A stretch of DNA of 64,000 nucleotides, taken from positions 3,821,001 to 3,885,000 of the forward strand of contig NZ_CP071501.1 of the NCBI RefSeq assembly GCF_017354985.1, written 5' to 3'. The DNA comes from Shewanella cyperi (GTDB taxonomy: Bacteria > Pseudomonadota > Gammaproteobacteria > Enterobacterales > Shewanellaceae). The number at the start of each line of letters is the position of its first letter. The first letter of the stretch is position 1. Shown here piece after piece: positions 8,733-18,463 of the stretch. The translations under genes and the position numbers were made by a program. The notes beneath the pieces were generated by a model. That model did not search any database and was not told the origin of the DNA. It worked only from the letters and a program-made list of their open reading frames with translations.

Positions 8733-10181
8733 TCAGCTGCTGCAGGACATGATCAGCCCCTGGCCCCAATCCGGCGGCCGCTTGGCATAATCTTCTTTAT
8801 CCGGTTGTTCATCAAAGGGCTTTTTAAGCAGTTCGAACAACTGTTGCAGCGGCTGATTGTCGCCCTGCTCTGCGGCGGCTATGGCCTCCTGGGCCAGATA
8901 ATTGCGCAATATATATTTGGGATTGGCAGCGGCACGCTGCCTTTGCCACTGGGCCAAGTCCGCCGGCTGGCCCACGCGGTCACGATAGCTTTGATACCAG
9001 GCATCAAACCCCTGCAGATTTATCATATCGTCCCGCAGCGCGGGTTTGGGATCATTGGGATCCAGGGCGGCAAAACGCCTGAAACTCTGGGTATAGTCCA
9101 GGCGGTTGGCCTCCAGCAGCTGGGTAAATTCCCCGATAAGCGTCAGATCGCTTTGATCCTGCTCGTCACTGCCATCGGCACCCCAGCCCAATTTGGTACG
9201 CATCAAGGCCAGATAGGCCTGCACCAGTTCATCCTGATAGGTATTGAGCGCCGCCAGCAGATCGTCCGACGCAAGCACCGGCGTCAAGGCCTGGGCCAGG
9301 CGCTGCAGGTTCCACAGTGCCACCCCGGGTTGCTGACCAAAGGCATAGCGCCCCTCGGGATCCGAGTGATTGCAGATAAAGTCTTCCTTGAAGGTGTCGA
9401 GGAAGGCAAAGGGGCCGAAGTCGAAACTGTCCCCCAGGATAGACATATTGTCTGTGTTCATCACCCCATGGGCGAAACCGACCGCCTGCCAGTGGGCAAT
9501 CATGCGGGCCGTGTCCCGCACCACTTCAAAAAACCAGGCCCGGTAACCGGCCATGTCCTGACTCAGATGGGGGTAGTGCTGGGCCAGGGTGAAGTTCAGC
9601 AACTGCAACAGTTTGTCTTTGGCACCGCGTTCGCTGTAACAGAAATATTCAAAGTGGCCGAAGCGGATATGGCTGCGCGCCAGACGCACTGTAATGGCGC
9701 CGGATTCCAGGCTTTCGCGCCATACCGGTAATTCCGAGCCTATCACCGCCAGGGCGCGGGTGGTGGGAATGCCTAAGTGAAACAGGGCCTCGGACACCAG
9801 AAACTCGCGCACCGCCGAGCGCAACACCGCCCGGCCATCGCCGTGGCGGGAATAGGGGGTCGGGCCGGCGCCCTTGAGGGCCACGTCCCAGGCGCCATTG
9901 GGCCCCATGGCCTCGCCCAGTATGATGGAGCGGCCATCCCCCAGTCTGGGACTGTAGCCACCAAACTGATGGCCACTGTAGACCTGGGCATAATAGCTGG
10001 CACCGGGAATTTCCTCATTGCCGGCCAAACCCTTGAGCAGCGCATCATCGGGCTGCTGCAAACCTATCAGACTCGCGGCTTCCGGGCTCCAGCACAGCCA
10101 GCGGGGATTGGGCAATCCGGCGGGCCATACCTGACTGTAGAACTCGGGCAGTTGCTCGAAAAAATCCTGCTTAAAGCGCAT
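8733..10181 (-). CDS. selO: Protein adenylyltransferase SelO (YdiU family)
   Basis: A 482-residue pseudokinase-fold enzyme that transfers AMP from ATP to hydroxyl groups of proteins involved in redox balance. The start [15 protein letters not shown] and the blocks [36 protein letters not shown] and [20 protein letters not shown] are characteristic; the last holds the catalytic Asn/Asp residues that bind metal. The chain ends Ser-Cys-Ser-Ser, with Cys third from the end, where animal selenoprotein O has selenocysteine. The start overlaps the end of the upstream lipoprotein gene by eleven bases. Probably cotranscribed with the DUF3630-like gene, srkA and dsbA, which together form a redox-stress group. 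Confidence 0.94.
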   Translation of the reverse strand: MRFKQDFFEQLPEFYSQVWPAGLPNPRWLCWSPEAASLIGLQQPDDALLKGLAGNEEIPGASYYAQVYSGHQFGGYSPRLGDGRSIILGEAMGPNGAWDVALKGAGPTPYSRHGDGRAVLRSAVREFLVSEALFHLGIPTTRALAVIGSELPVWRESLESGAITVRLARSHIRFGHFEYFCYSERGAKDKLLQLLNFTLAQHYPHLSQDMAGYRAWFFEVVRDTARMIAHWQAVGFAHGVMNTDNMSILGDSFDFGPFAFLDTFKEDFICNHSDPEGRYAFGQQPGVALWNLQRLAQALTPVLASDDLLAALNTYQDELVQAYLALMRTKLGWGADGSDEQDQSDLTLIGEFTQLLEANRLDYTQSFRRFAALDPNDPKPALRDDMINLQGFDAWYQSYRDRVGQPADLAQWQRQRAAANPKYILRNYLAQEAIAAAEQGDNQPLQQLFELLKKPFDEQPDKEDYAKRPPDWGQGLIMSCSS

Positions 10182-10473
10182 TCTCAGCCTCCTGCCAATC
10201 GCAGCGCAGGACCCTGTCCTGGGGTGCCAACTTATCATCGTCCACCAGCTCGCAGTGGCTGCCACAGCGAGATTCGCCTTTGCCCAGATGCTGCATGCCC
10301 TTGCCCTTGAGCAGGCATTGCTCCAGGCTGGGATAATATCCGGCGATATCGCCAAAGCGCCAGGGAGCCGATGCCGGCACGGCTTCACGGTACACCAGGG
10401 TCCAGTCGGGCGCCTTGGTGCAACCAAAAGCCAGCGGCAACAGCGACAGGTACAACAGGGGACGCAAGTTCAT
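10171..10473 (-). CDS. Small putative lipoprotein upstream of selO
   Basis: A 100-residue protein starting [18 protein letters not shown], a lipoprotein signal peptide with lipobox Leu-Ala-Phe-Gly-Cys. The mature part contains five further cysteines, including the pair in SRCGSHCEL, and an aromatic segment [13 protein letters not shown]. The GGAGAA ribosome binding site before this ATG sets the start; an upstream in-frame ATG lacks one. The gene overlaps selO by eleven bases. No family was recognised; a periplasmic or outer-membrane location is inferred. Confidence 0.7.
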   Translation of the reverse strand: MNLRPLLYLSLLPLAFGCTKAPDWTLVYREAVPASAPWRFGDIAGYYPSLEQCLLKGKGMQHLGKGESRCGSHCELVDDDKLAPQDRVLRCDWQEAENAL

Positions 10474-10485
10474 CGGTTCTCCGGA

Positions 10486-10513
10486 TAAAAAAAGCGGTGC
10501 AAGGCGCACCGCT
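10486..10513 (-). terminator. Intrinsic terminator or leader hairpin before the lipoprotein-selO operon
   Basis: Read on the minus strand, AGCGGTGC pairs with GCACCGCT around a short loop and is followed by seven T. It lies between the stop of the gene at 10574 and the lipoprotein start at 10473, only 13 bases before that start codon. Confidence 0.8.
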
Positions 10514-10524
10514 CTGCTGCGATC

Positions 10525-10553
10525 ATTCTACAACGCCGGGGCGTCGCAATTAA
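10525..10553 (-). promoter_or_regulatory. Candidate promoter for the lipoprotein-selO operon
   Basis: On the minus strand, TTAATT and TAGAAT are separated by 17 bases. The -10 match is fair and the -35 match weak. A start near 10518 would place the hairpin at 10486-10513 in the first bases of the transcript. Confidence 0.35.
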
Positions 10554-10573
10554 CCGCTTTTATCCTGAGGCTT

Positions 10574-11323
<750 letters not shown>

Positions 11324-11632
11324 GGTTTCCACCTTGTATACCGGGCACTGACCCGGTGTCTGCTCTGAGCCGAAAGCGACACTCAGTTCGCCTTTGGCGT
11401 GCCATCCCTCCCCAAGGGAAATCAGGCGCATTCAGTGATTACTATTAACGCATTGTCTCCGATAAAATCAAGTATTTATCTCTGAATCAGCATCGGCCAT
11501 CAAAATAATCAGGCTGCCCTGCCATCCCATGAACAACAATAGTGTGCGGCAGTTCAATTTTTCGGACTCTGCTGCTGTCGATACCGACTGCCGGGCTTAT
11601 GATGAAGGCAGAGAACCGGGGAGGCATCCACA
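11324..11632. other. Divergent intergenic region
   Basis: About 310 bases between the Pro-Glu protein gene and the ygbA-like gene. The part at 11437-11505 is A/T-rich and is the likely place for the two divergent promoters, but no convincing hexamer pair or NsrR-type palindrome was found. Confidence 0.4.
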
Positions 11633-12028
11633 ATGGCAAGCGACATCATACTTCTGGGAGGACTGCAGCAAGAGTTTGCCACCATAGAAGCCATGGTTAA
11701 GCTCTATTGCCGGGCTCACCATAAATCGACTTCAGCAGCTTGCCCCTGCCCCGATTGCATCGAGTTCCTCGACTATGCCAGGGAAAAGCTTGACCGCTGT
11801 CCCTATGGGGAGAAGAAACCGGCCTGCAATCGCTGCCCCATCCACTGCTACAAGCCAGAGCAAAGACAGCAGGCGAAAACCATCATGCGCTTCGCCGGAC
11901 CGCGAATGTTACTGGCACACCCGCTGTTGGCCATACGCCACCTACGACTTGAGCGTCGCCCCGTACCTGACCTTCCCCAGGAAAATGTCTCTAATCGTCA
12001 GCGGCGCAAGCAGTTCAGCAACAACTGA
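11633..12028 (+). CDS. Nitrous oxide-stimulated promoter family protein (YgbA-like)
   Basis: A 131-residue protein with the family's cysteine layout: YCRAHH near residue 25, CPCPDCIEFLDYAREKLDRC at about 37-56 and then PACNRCPIHCYKPEQR at about 63-78. The regular cysteines suggest metal or Fe-S binding. The Escherichia coli relative ygbA belongs to the nitric-oxide-responsive NsrR regulon and affects growth after nitrosative stress; the biochemical role is not settled. A GGGGAGG element lies upstream of the ATG. No NsrR site could be found upstream here. Confidence 0.85.
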   Translation: MASDIILLGGLQQEFATIEAMVKLYCRAHHKSTSAACPCPDCIEFLDYAREKLDRCPYGEKKPACNRCPIHCYKPEQRQQAKTIMRFAGPRMLLAHPLLAIRHLRLERRPVPDLPQENVSNRQRRKQFSNN

Positions 12029-12135
12029 ATTACATTGCTGAACCCCGGCTGACCCGACAGTCGATTTTACCGTACCGGGGTTCCAATTCCGCAGCTGGCG
12101 GTTATGCTGAAATCAGTTCAGCAAAGGAGAACATC

Positions 12136-12705
12136 ATGAAAAATCTGATTGTATCCCTCGGCACCGCCTTCATTTTGGCTCTGTCTGCCGCGACACCTGC
12201 CGTTGCCGACAGCTACCAGGATGCCCTGGCCAACTTCAAACAGGCCAATGAGACCCGCAGCTTCTTCAATTCCGCATACGGTTATGCCCTGTTCCCCACC
12301 ATAGGCAAGGGTGGCATTGGCATAGGCGCAGCCTACGGCAAAGGTCGGGTATTCCGCGGTGGGGCCTATGTGGGCGACTCAAGCATGACCCAGCTGTCCA
12401 TCGGCTTCCAGCTGGGTGGTCAGGCCTACAGTGAAATTATTTTTTTCCGCGATGCCAAGGCATTCCAGGAATTCACCAGCGGCAGTTTTGAATTTGGGGC
12501 CCAGGCCTCGGCCGTCGCCATCAATGTAGGCGCCAACGCCCAAGCCGGCACCACGGGCAATTCCGCCGGTGCCGGTCAATCAGGTGGAGAACAGGCCGCC
12601 ACCGGCGCCTATGTTAACGGCATGGCGGTATTTACCGCCGCCAAGGGCGGGCTGATGTACGAAGCAGCACTCGCAGGTCAGGCCTTCACCTACGAGAGTA
12701 AATAA
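12136..12705 (+). CDS. SYLF domain (YSC84-related) lipid-binding protein
   Basis: A 189-residue exported protein with signal peptide ending Val-Ala-Asp near residue 24 and then the SYLF domain: FFNSAYGYALFPTIGKGG at about 43-60, the Gly-rich GIGIGAAYGKGRVF, and ending with the YVNGMAVFTAAKGGLMYEA block. SYLF domains bind lipids; bacterial secreted members are of unknown role. An AAAGGAG element precedes the ATG. The gene ends at a strong shared terminator. Confidence 0.88.
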   Translation: MKNLIVSLGTAFILALSAATPAVADSYQDALANFKQANETRSFFNSAYGYALFPTIGKGGIGIGAAYGKGRVFRGGAYVGDSSMTQLSIGFQLGGQAYSEIIFFRDAKAFQEFTSGSFEFGAQASAVAINVGANAQAGTTGNSAGAGQSGGEQAATGAYVNGMAVFTAAKGGLMYEAALAGQAFTYESK

Positions 12706-12730
12706 GCCAAGGTATGTGTTTATAAAGTAA

Positions 12731-12759
12731 CAAGGCGCCCGAGGGCGCCTTGTTGTTTT
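12731..12759. terminator. Terminator between the SYLF and acyltransferase genes
   Basis: A perfect stem CAAGGCGCCC/GGGCGCCTTG with a GA-type loop, followed by TTGTTTT. The genes on either side are convergent. Confidence 0.85.
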
Positions 12760-12772
12760 ACCTTGCCAAACA

Positions 12773-13822
12773 TTACCAACCAATGAGACGCCTCGACCTG
12801 TCCCCCAGGCGGCGCTTTATCCACTTGGCAGTCCAGACACTGCCCAACATCAGAAACAGGAAAATCATTGCCGAGAACGCCAGCGCCGTCCAGGGATTGC
12901 CAGGCGGCAGCTTGTAGCGTGCCAACCCGGTAATAACCCCGAACAACAGAGAAAATAACGGGTGAATAAAGAAGATGGCAAAGCTCATTTCGGCCAAAGA
13001 CTCCAGTCCGGCCTGGATCTTGGTCGGCAAATCCCTCGCGGCCAGCCACTGACACAAGCCCAGCACCAACAGGCAGAGGCAGAATTTCTGAATAAATTGC
13101 CAATCCAGGCCCTGGTATTCCCAGGCAAGCTTATGATAATTGCCCAAATGATCGGTGAAATAGCTCTGGTACACCAGGGTGAACACCAGACCCAGCAACG
13201 CCAGGATGCCAATGGGGAGCTTCAACCGCACCAGGCTCTGTTCATGGGCCGAATATTGGATCCCGAGCAAATAGAAGGGTGTGAAGTAAATCACCGATTG
13301 CACCACATTGATGTTGCCTATGGGCCTGTGCATGAAAATGGCGATCAGGGAGAAGAGTATCAACAGGGCCCAACGCCAGAAGGCGCTGAAACGGATATAG
13401 GCCGAATACAGCGGCGACAGGGCGAACACCGCCATGATAAAGGGAATGTACCAGTGGGGATAAAGCACATAGCCGTTGCGCACTGTGTAATAGATGCCCT
13501 TACCCACCTCGGTCAGAGGCCTGTGGTACATCAACGACCACTGCAGCGCCAGTGCCAGCAAGCCGAACAGGGACACCCACAAAAAAGGGTAAAGCACGTT
13601 GTGCACCTTACCCATAATGAATTCCCGGTAAATCAAGCGCGGATGAAACACCCTGTGGTAGAAGTAACCGGAAATAAACACGAACAGCGCGGTGCCGCCC
13701 CGCAACAGGTTTTCCAGCAAGGCGGGAAAGCCCTGACTGGAGTTGTATATGCTGTGCCCCAGCACGATCAGCACTATGGCCAGGCCCCGCATGTAGGTAA
13801 ATTCAGGTTGATGTTTCTTCAT
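12773..13822 (-). CDS. Acyltransferase-3 family membrane protein
   Basis: A 349-residue integral membrane protein with about ten hydrophobic helices. The family signature is at the N-terminus: YMRGLAIVLIVLGHSIY (about residues 10-26), with the conserved Arg and His, followed by LFVFISGYFYHRVF. Such proteins O-acylate surface sugars such as O-antigen or glucans, or modify other envelope molecules; the substrate here is unknown. The gene begins 12 bases after the end of a gene for an unknown exported protein, so the pair is probably one operon. Confidence 0.87.
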   Translation of the reverse strand: MKKHQPEFTYMRGLAIVLIVLGHSIYNSSQGFPALLENLLRGGTALFVFISGYFYHRVFHPRLIYREFIMGKVHNVLYPFLWVSLFGLLALALQWSLMYHRPLTEVGKGIYYTVRNGYVLYPHWYIPFIMAVFALSPLYSAYIRFSAFWRWALLILFSLIAIFMHRPIGNINVVQSVIYFTPFYLLGIQYSAHEQSLVRLKLPIGILALLGLVFTLVYQSYFTDHLGNYHKLAWEYQGLDWQFIQKFCLCLLVLGLCQWLAARDLPTKIQAGLESLAEMSFAIFFIHPLFSLLFGVITGLARYKLPPGNPWTALAFSAMIFLFLMLGSVWTAKWIKRRLGDRSRRLIGW

Positions 13823-13834
13823 CTTTCGATCCTG

Positions 13835-15190
13835 TTACAGCTCGGCGCAATAGAGACTGCGCCCGGCACTCTGGTGCAGCTCGGCGCGGATGACGCCCTT
13901 GAGCCGGTCACCATTCAATGACAGTTGACCATTTGTAAATGTGTGAGCCTGGGCCAGGGGGATCAGCAAGGCCGTCTCCAGACCATCACAGTCCTGCTCA
14001 CCCACCAATTCCAGGGCATCCACATCCTTCAGCGCCAGCCCCTCAAGTTCACCATTGAGCCCCAGATAGGCCTGGGACGGCGTGTCCCCCAACACCATGA
14101 TGTAGGGGCCGGCACGTACCCCTTGTCGATCCTCAAAATGGCTCTGTTCCACCACGGAGGGCACTATTAGCAGCGGCAATTCCGCATCCTGCAGCTCGGC
14201 CTCCAGGGATTTGAGCGCACCGTTGGTCGGGGTGTAATAAACATAATCGACAACCGGTTTGATCGTGGACCTTGGGTTGATACGACCGGCACTCACCGGC
14301 CCCAACAACAACTCCAACGGTAAACTGCCCTGGATGGCGGCATCCTGCCAACTGCCGGCCCCCCAACTGATATCCAGCAGCAAGCCGGCCAAAGCACCGA
14401 TAAGACGGCTTTGAGCCTGGGCATCCATCGCGGCCGGTTGCCGTTTCAGCATGGCAACCACTTCTTCCTGCCAGCTTTTACCGCTGTGACTCGCCAGTTC
14501 CAAGGCCCGGGCCTTGATAGCCACATAGGCAGCCGTCCCCAGAGTCAGCTCGGCAGTGAACCCCAATTGATCTTCCCGGGGTGCCAGGGCACGCCAACGC
14601 AGACGCCAAAAGGCGGCCTCCGCCAACTTCTGTGGTCGCGCGCCCGGTTCGGCCAAGGCCTGTAACAACGCCTGCAGCAAATGCTGCCGCACCGACCGCA
14701 CCTCGGCATTCAAAGGATAGATTTCGCCACTGAGTGAGGACTGCCACTCAAGCACACTCCATCCCGATTGCACATAGAAAATAAAGGCTTCCTGTAGCGT
14801 CTGCATCAGCAAGGACTCGGTCTGGGCTTCCGCTGCGGTGCAATCGGCCATCCCTTCAAGCACCAATACCGGCCAGCCCTGGTAATCGCCGAAACCGACA
14901 CCGTTGCCGGCAGCGCCGACACCGTCCAACACGTCGTTATCGACACCAATAAGCTGACCGCTGCGCCACAGCCAGGGTTCCCCCTCCTGGCGATACACCA
15001 GCTGCTTGGCCGCCAGCTCATAGCCGGGCCAAACGCCATCGGCACGGTCAAGCAAGGCCTGCAACTGAGGGAGTATTTTCGCCGCATTCCGGGCACTGCA
15101 GGTTGGGGCGATATCGGGGGTGTCACTGGGCTGACCGGCCACCACACGGCTTGCCAAAAACAGCAAGAGTGCAGCGAAAAGATGCTTCAT
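13835..15190 (-). CDS. Exported protein of unknown function
   Basis: A 451-residue protein with a signal peptide MKHLFAALLLFLASRVVAG. The ATG at 15190 is preferred over an upstream TTG. It has few cysteines (including the pair near Thr-Cys-Ser-Ala and in ADCTAAEAQ), several helical Leu/Ala/Gln-rich stretches and no motif that I recognise. The last 12 bases before the acyltransferase gene suggest cotranscription, so it may act on the same envelope substrate; that is inference from context only. Confidence 0.65.
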   Translation of the reverse strand: MKHLFAALLLFLASRVVAGQPSDTPDIAPTCSARNAAKILPQLQALLDRADGVWPGYELAAKQLVYRQEGEPWLWRSGQLIGVDNDVLDGVGAAGNGVGFGDYQGWPVLVLEGMADCTAAEAQTESLLMQTLQEAFIFYVQSGWSVLEWQSSLSGEIYPLNAEVRSVRQHLLQALLQALAEPGARPQKLAEAAFWRLRWRALAPREDQLGFTAELTLGTAAYVAIKARALELASHSGKSWQEEVVAMLKRQPAAMDAQAQSRLIGALAGLLLDISWGAGSWQDAAIQGSLPLELLLGPVSAGRINPRSTIKPVVDYVYYTPTNGALKSLEAELQDAELPLLIVPSVVEQSHFEDRQGVRAGPYIMVLGDTPSQAYLGLNGELEGLALKDVDALELVGEQDCDGLETALLIPLAQAHTFTNGQLSLNGDRLKGVIRAELHQSAGRSLYCAEL

Positions 15191-15452
15191 CGTTTGCTCA
15201 AACAATAGCCAAAGGAGGGTGAAAACGGCACAAGCATATAGCGGCCGGAGACTTTAGGGAATAGGGGCAGAAAACTATATTTGCATTGCGATATTTGGCC
15301 TTTAAAATCAATTAACTGCCAAAGCAACTCCCGCGGTCAATGTCAGTGATTTTGCGCTTGTTTCCAAGGGTATGCATGCCACTGGCACTTGCGCCCAGGT
15401 TGCGCGACCAATGAGCTGCCCGCAGAAAACCCAGCCACAGGAGGTTCCGGCC

Positions 15453-15962
15453 ATGCACACCAGACTGCTCAGTGCCCCAGATGCCCATGCCATGGCCGAC
15501 TATTTTCGCCGCAACCACGCCCATTTTGCCCCCTGGGAGCCCCTGCGGCCCGAGGGTTTTCACAGCCTTGCCAACTGGCAAAGTCGCATCCGTGACATAC
15601 AGGCCGAAGGCAGCCAGTGCGCCTGGCTGGTACTTGCCGATGAACGCCACATTCTGGGGCACTGCGCCCTGTCCAACATAGTGGGCGGACCCTTCCAGGC
15701 CTGCTTTATGGGTTATGGCATTGACGGTCAATTGCAGGGCCGGGGCCTGGCCAGGCAGATGTGTGAAACTGCGCTGCAGTACGCCTTCGGCACGCTGAAG
15801 CTGCACAGGGTCATGGCCAACTACATGCCTGCCAATGTGCGCTCCGGCGCCCTGCTGGAACGCCTCGGTTTCGAACGGGAAGGATTTGCCCGCAGCTATC
15901 TGCAGATCAATGGTCGCTGGGAAGACCACGTACTCACGGCCAAAATCGCCCCCTGCGACTGA
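15453..15962 (+). CDS. GNAT N-acetyltransferase, RimJ-like
   Basis: A 169-residue acetyltransferase started at the ATG preceded by AGGAGG. The GNAT elements are visible: MGYGIDGQLQGRGLARQM near residues 88-105, which carries the Gln/Arg-x-x-Gly-x-Gly/Ala acetyl-CoA pyrophosphate loop, and HRVMANYMPANVRSGALLERLGFEREG near 122-148, typical of the RimJ/RimL branch. Members acetylate the N-terminus of ribosomal proteins (S5 for RimJ) or other amines; the exact substrate is not certain. Confidence 0.85.
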   Translation: MHTRLLSAPDAHAMADYFRRNHAHFAPWEPLRPEGFHSLANWQSRIRDIQAEGSQCAWLVLADERHILGHCALSNIVGGPFQACFMGYGIDGQLQGRGLARQMCETALQYAFGTLKLHRVMANYMPANVRSGALLERLGFEREGFARSYLQINGRWEDHVLTAKIAPCD

Positions 15963-16001
15963 CATCAAACGACCTGCGCAAAATTTCTGCTTGCGTTATT
16001 G

Positions 16002-16015
16002 ATTACAAGTGTAAT
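16002..16015. promoter_or_regulatory. BlaI/MecI-type operator 1
   Basis: A perfect 14-bp palindrome ATTACAAGTGTAAT matching the TACA-NN-TGTA core bound by BlaI/MecI repressors. It lies 42 bases upstream of the regulator start. Confidence 0.85.
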
Positions 16016-16024
16016 ATGTTTTGT

Positions 16025-16038
16025 ATTACAGTTGTAAT
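16025..16038. promoter_or_regulatory. BlaI/MecI-type operator 2
   Basis: A second palindrome, ATTACAGTTGTAAT, 23 bases centre to centre from the first. The spacing of about two helical turns fits cooperative binding of two repressor dimers and autoregulation of the operon. Confidence 0.85.
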
Positions 16039-16057
16039 CAATAGCCCAGGTATGATC

Positions 16058-16453
16058 ATGACAGACACAGATATTAAAGACATCAGCCCCACCGAACTCG
16101 AAGTGCTCAAGGTGCTGTGGCAATCTTCCCCCTTGAATGCCAATGACATAGTGCAGCAACTCAACCAAAAGGATCAGTGGCACGAAAAGACGGTCAAAAC
16201 CCTGCTGAACCGCTTGGTGAATAAGGGCGCAGTGGGTTTTGACAAAGACGGTCGCGCTTACAACTACTACCCCTTGCTGAGCCAACAAAGCTTCCAAAGC
16301 CGGGAAAGCCAGAGCTTTATCAAGCGGGTGTTCGGCGGCAAACTGGCCCCCCTGGTGGCAGGTTTTGCCGGCTCAAGCAAATTAACCCAGGATGATGTTG
16401 CCGAACTGAAGCAGCTGATCGATGCCTGGGAAAAGGAGCAAGGGCATGATTAA
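16058..16453 (+). CDS. BlaI/MecI/CopY family transcriptional repressor
   Basis: A 131-residue winged-helix repressor. The DNA-binding part begins ISPTELEVLKVLWQSSP and includes HEKTVKTLLNRLVNKGAV (about residues 45-62), the recognition helix region of the family; the C-terminal half is helical and should dimerise. In the best-known systems the partner membrane metalloprotease triggers cleavage of the repressor. The ATG at 16058 is preferred over one six bases earlier because AGG lies eight bases upstream. It overlaps the M56 gene by eight bases. Two operator palindromes lie directly upstream. Confidence 0.92.
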   Translation: MTDTDIKDISPTELEVLKVLWQSSPLNANDIVQQLNQKDQWHEKTVKTLLNRLVNKGAVGFDKDGRAYNYYPLLSQQSFQSRESQSFIKRVFGGKLAPLVAGFAGSSKLTQDDVAELKQLIDAWEKEQGHD

Positions 16454-17648
16454 TTGGCTGCTGGCTATCACGCCACCCTTGAGCCTGCTGCTGGCAACGA
16501 TATTGTTACTCAGGCCCTGGGTGTTGACCCGCTTTGGCGCCCGTTTCCAGTATGGCCTCTGGCTGACAGTGCCACTGTTGCTGACCTTGCTGTCGCTGCC
16601 CATGGGGCTGCCGGCAACGGCTGATATGGAAACCTACCGGGTCACCTTGGGCAAACTGTCGCAACAGGCCAGTGAAATTGACTGGCTTGGTGGCGGATAT
16701 TGGCTGGGGCTGCTTACCTGCCTGGGGTTACTGCTGCACAGCCTCATTCAGTTGGCCAAACTGCTGCGGAGTGCGTCGCCGCTGCCGGCACAGGGGCGGC
16801 TAAAGCTGCTCAGTTCAAATGACACCCTCAGCCCCTTTGTACTGGGATTCCTATCCCCGACCGTGGTTTTGCCATCGGGCTTTATGCACAAGACGCCGAA
16901 CGAGGAAAAAAATCTCATCCTGGCCCACGAACTCGGGCATTGGCAGCGGGGCGATCTGCACCTCAACCTGCTGGCCATCAGCCTGGTTTGCCTGTGCTGG
17001 TTTAACCCCCTTTGTCTGCTGGCGTACCGTAGTTTCCGGCAGGATCAGGAACTCGCCTGTGACGCTGCCGTAACCGCCGGTCTCACCCAGGCAGAGCGTA
17101 TTGCCTATGGCCGCGCGCTGATAGGCCATGCCACCCAGGTTGCCCGGAACTGGCAACCACTTTCACACCACTATGGAGATAAACACACCATGAAACAAAG
17201 ACTCATGCAGCTCAAACGCCAACACGGCTTCAGCCGCAGCTCACTGCTGCTGCCACTGGTGCTGACCGCCGGGCTTGGCATCTGGAGCCAGGCGCCAGCT
17301 ATCGCCGGTGAAAAGCAGGCCGCCCCCCATCCTGTGATGCGGGTTGAGCCCAAATATCCGGCACAGGCCGCCAAAGACTTGGTGGAAGGCTATATCCAGG
17401 CCAGGTTCGACATAGGCCAGGACGGGCGGGTATCCAATGTGACCATATTCAAGTCAGAACCCGCCGGCGTGTTTGATCAGGCCGCCATCGCAGCGCTCAA
17501 TAAATGGCAGTATGAGCCCAAGGCCACCAAAGCCATGGAAGTACAACTCGATTTCAGAATGGGCCCGCCAGGGGCCAGCGACAAACGGGCCGATAATGAT
17601 GAACGCGAACGTATAGACGTACTGCCTCACAGTGACAAACAGCACTGA
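16446..17648 (+). CDS. M56 family (BlaR1-like) membrane metallopeptidase with C-terminal TonB-like domain
   Basis: A 400-residue protein. Hydrophobic helices at about residues 3-23, 36-52 and 85-105 precede the zinc-protease motif His-Glu-Leu-Gly-His at 161-165; a further helix follows near 180-195. After a last membrane segment (about 265-285) comes a periplasmic TonB C-terminal-like domain: PVMRVEPKYPAQAAKDLVEG to ALNKWQYEPK (about 303-370). BlaR1 sensors carry a penicillin-binding domain here, so this protein senses or does something else. AAGGAG lies before the ATG. It probably controls the neighbouring repressor by proteolysis, directly or not; the signal is unknown. Confidence 0.9.
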   Translation: MINWLLAITPPLSLLLATILLLRPWVLTRFGARFQYGLWLTVPLLLTLLSLPMGLPATADMETYRVTLGKLSQQASEIDWLGGGYWLGLLTCLGLLLHSLIQLAKLLRSASPLPAQGRLKLLSSNDTLSPFVLGFLSPTVVLPSGFMHKTPNEEKNLILAHELGHWQRGDLHLNLLAISLVCLCWFNPLCLLAYRSFRQDQELACDAAVTAGLTQAERIAYGRALIGHATQVARNWQPLSHHYGDKHTMKQRLMQLKRQHGFSRSSLLLPLVLTAGLGIWSQAPAIAGEKQAAPHPVMRVEPKYPAQAAKDLVEGYIQARFDIGQDGRVSNVTIFKSEPAGVFDQAAIAALNKWQYEPKATKAMEVQLDFRMGPPGASDKRADNDERERIDVLPHSDKQH

Positions 17649-17996
17649 GACCATTCTGGCGGTGATTAACCGCGACGCTTGACCAGGCGTTAATCAGGCA
17701 TCTCCACAAGCGGGCCGGCCCTTGTGGTATTGCGATAGTGACAGCGCTCAAGATCAATTCATTCCACTTTTACACCCAGTCCAAGCGACTGAACCTCAAA
17801 AAGCAGAGCAACGAGCTGCTATGTCTGCCAGCTTGGGCCATGCAGTCAAACAGCCATTGAAACAGGCAACCCAGCATAAAGGTGGTCACATAATTTGGTT
17901 CATCTTGATATAAATGCACCAAAATGACATTTAAGCTACCAAGGCAACCAGCAACCAAACCCTGTTAGTAACGGGACTATCTGTTAAGGAAGAAAA
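17649..17996. other. Intergenic region with an inverted repeat
   Basis: No convincing gene in about 350 bases. At 17663-17696, TGATTAAC-CGC and GCG-TTAATCA can pair with one bulge around a 13-base loop, without a T-tract. The right end is A/T-rich and holds the AAGGAAG ribosome binding site for the gene at 17997. Confidence 0.4.
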
Positions 17997-18368
17997 ATGG
18001 AATTTATCTTTTACTTGGCCACGTTATTACTGATTTCAGTGGCGTTCGCTCATTCATACCTGGGTGAACGCTATATCCTGTGCAGATTGTTCAAGCGCGA
18101 CAATCTGCCCAAATTATTTGGCAGTGACGATTTTACCAAACGCACCCTGAGGTTTGCGTGGCATCTGACATCCGTTGCCTGGTTGGGCATGTCTGCGATA
18201 GTGGCAGTGATGGCGCAACCGGAACTGAATAAGTCCTTGCTTGGACAAATTATTGCACTGACTTTTGCGGCCCACTTCCTGGTGGCACTCCTGGGCTCCA
18301 AAGGCAAACATCTGTCTTGGATGGTATTCGGCGCTGTGAGTCTTTTGGTGGTTTGGGGTTCGACCTGA
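17997..18368 (+). CDS. Small multi-pass membrane protein of unknown function
   Basis: A 123-residue protein with four hydrophobic helices (about residues 3-20, 52-70, 80-98 and 104-120) and a basic loop LCRLFKRDNLPKLFG between the first two. A conserved-looking AHSYLGERYIL segment follows helix one. TAAGGAAG lies seven bases before the ATG. I do not recognise the family. The surrounding DNA is richer in A and T than most of the window. Confidence 0.7.
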   Translation: MEFIFYLATLLLISVAFAHSYLGERYILCRLFKRDNLPKLFGSDDFTKRTLRFAWHLTSVAWLGMSAIVAVMAQPELNKSLLGQIIALTFAAHFLVALLGSKGKHLSWMVFGAVSLLVVWGST

Positions 18369-18463
18369 ATCAGGATGGCGCCAGCGTAAAAGCGAGTTTC
18401 AGTCCACTTTCAGCTAAGCTGTGTTATTTTTAATTGAACAATAAATGACCGAGTCGGTTGGCG

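Noticed and set aside
17722..17913. A 63-codon frame between the M56 gene and the next gene
   Set aside because: No ribosome binding site, unlikely composition, and overlap with a region that carries an inverted repeat.
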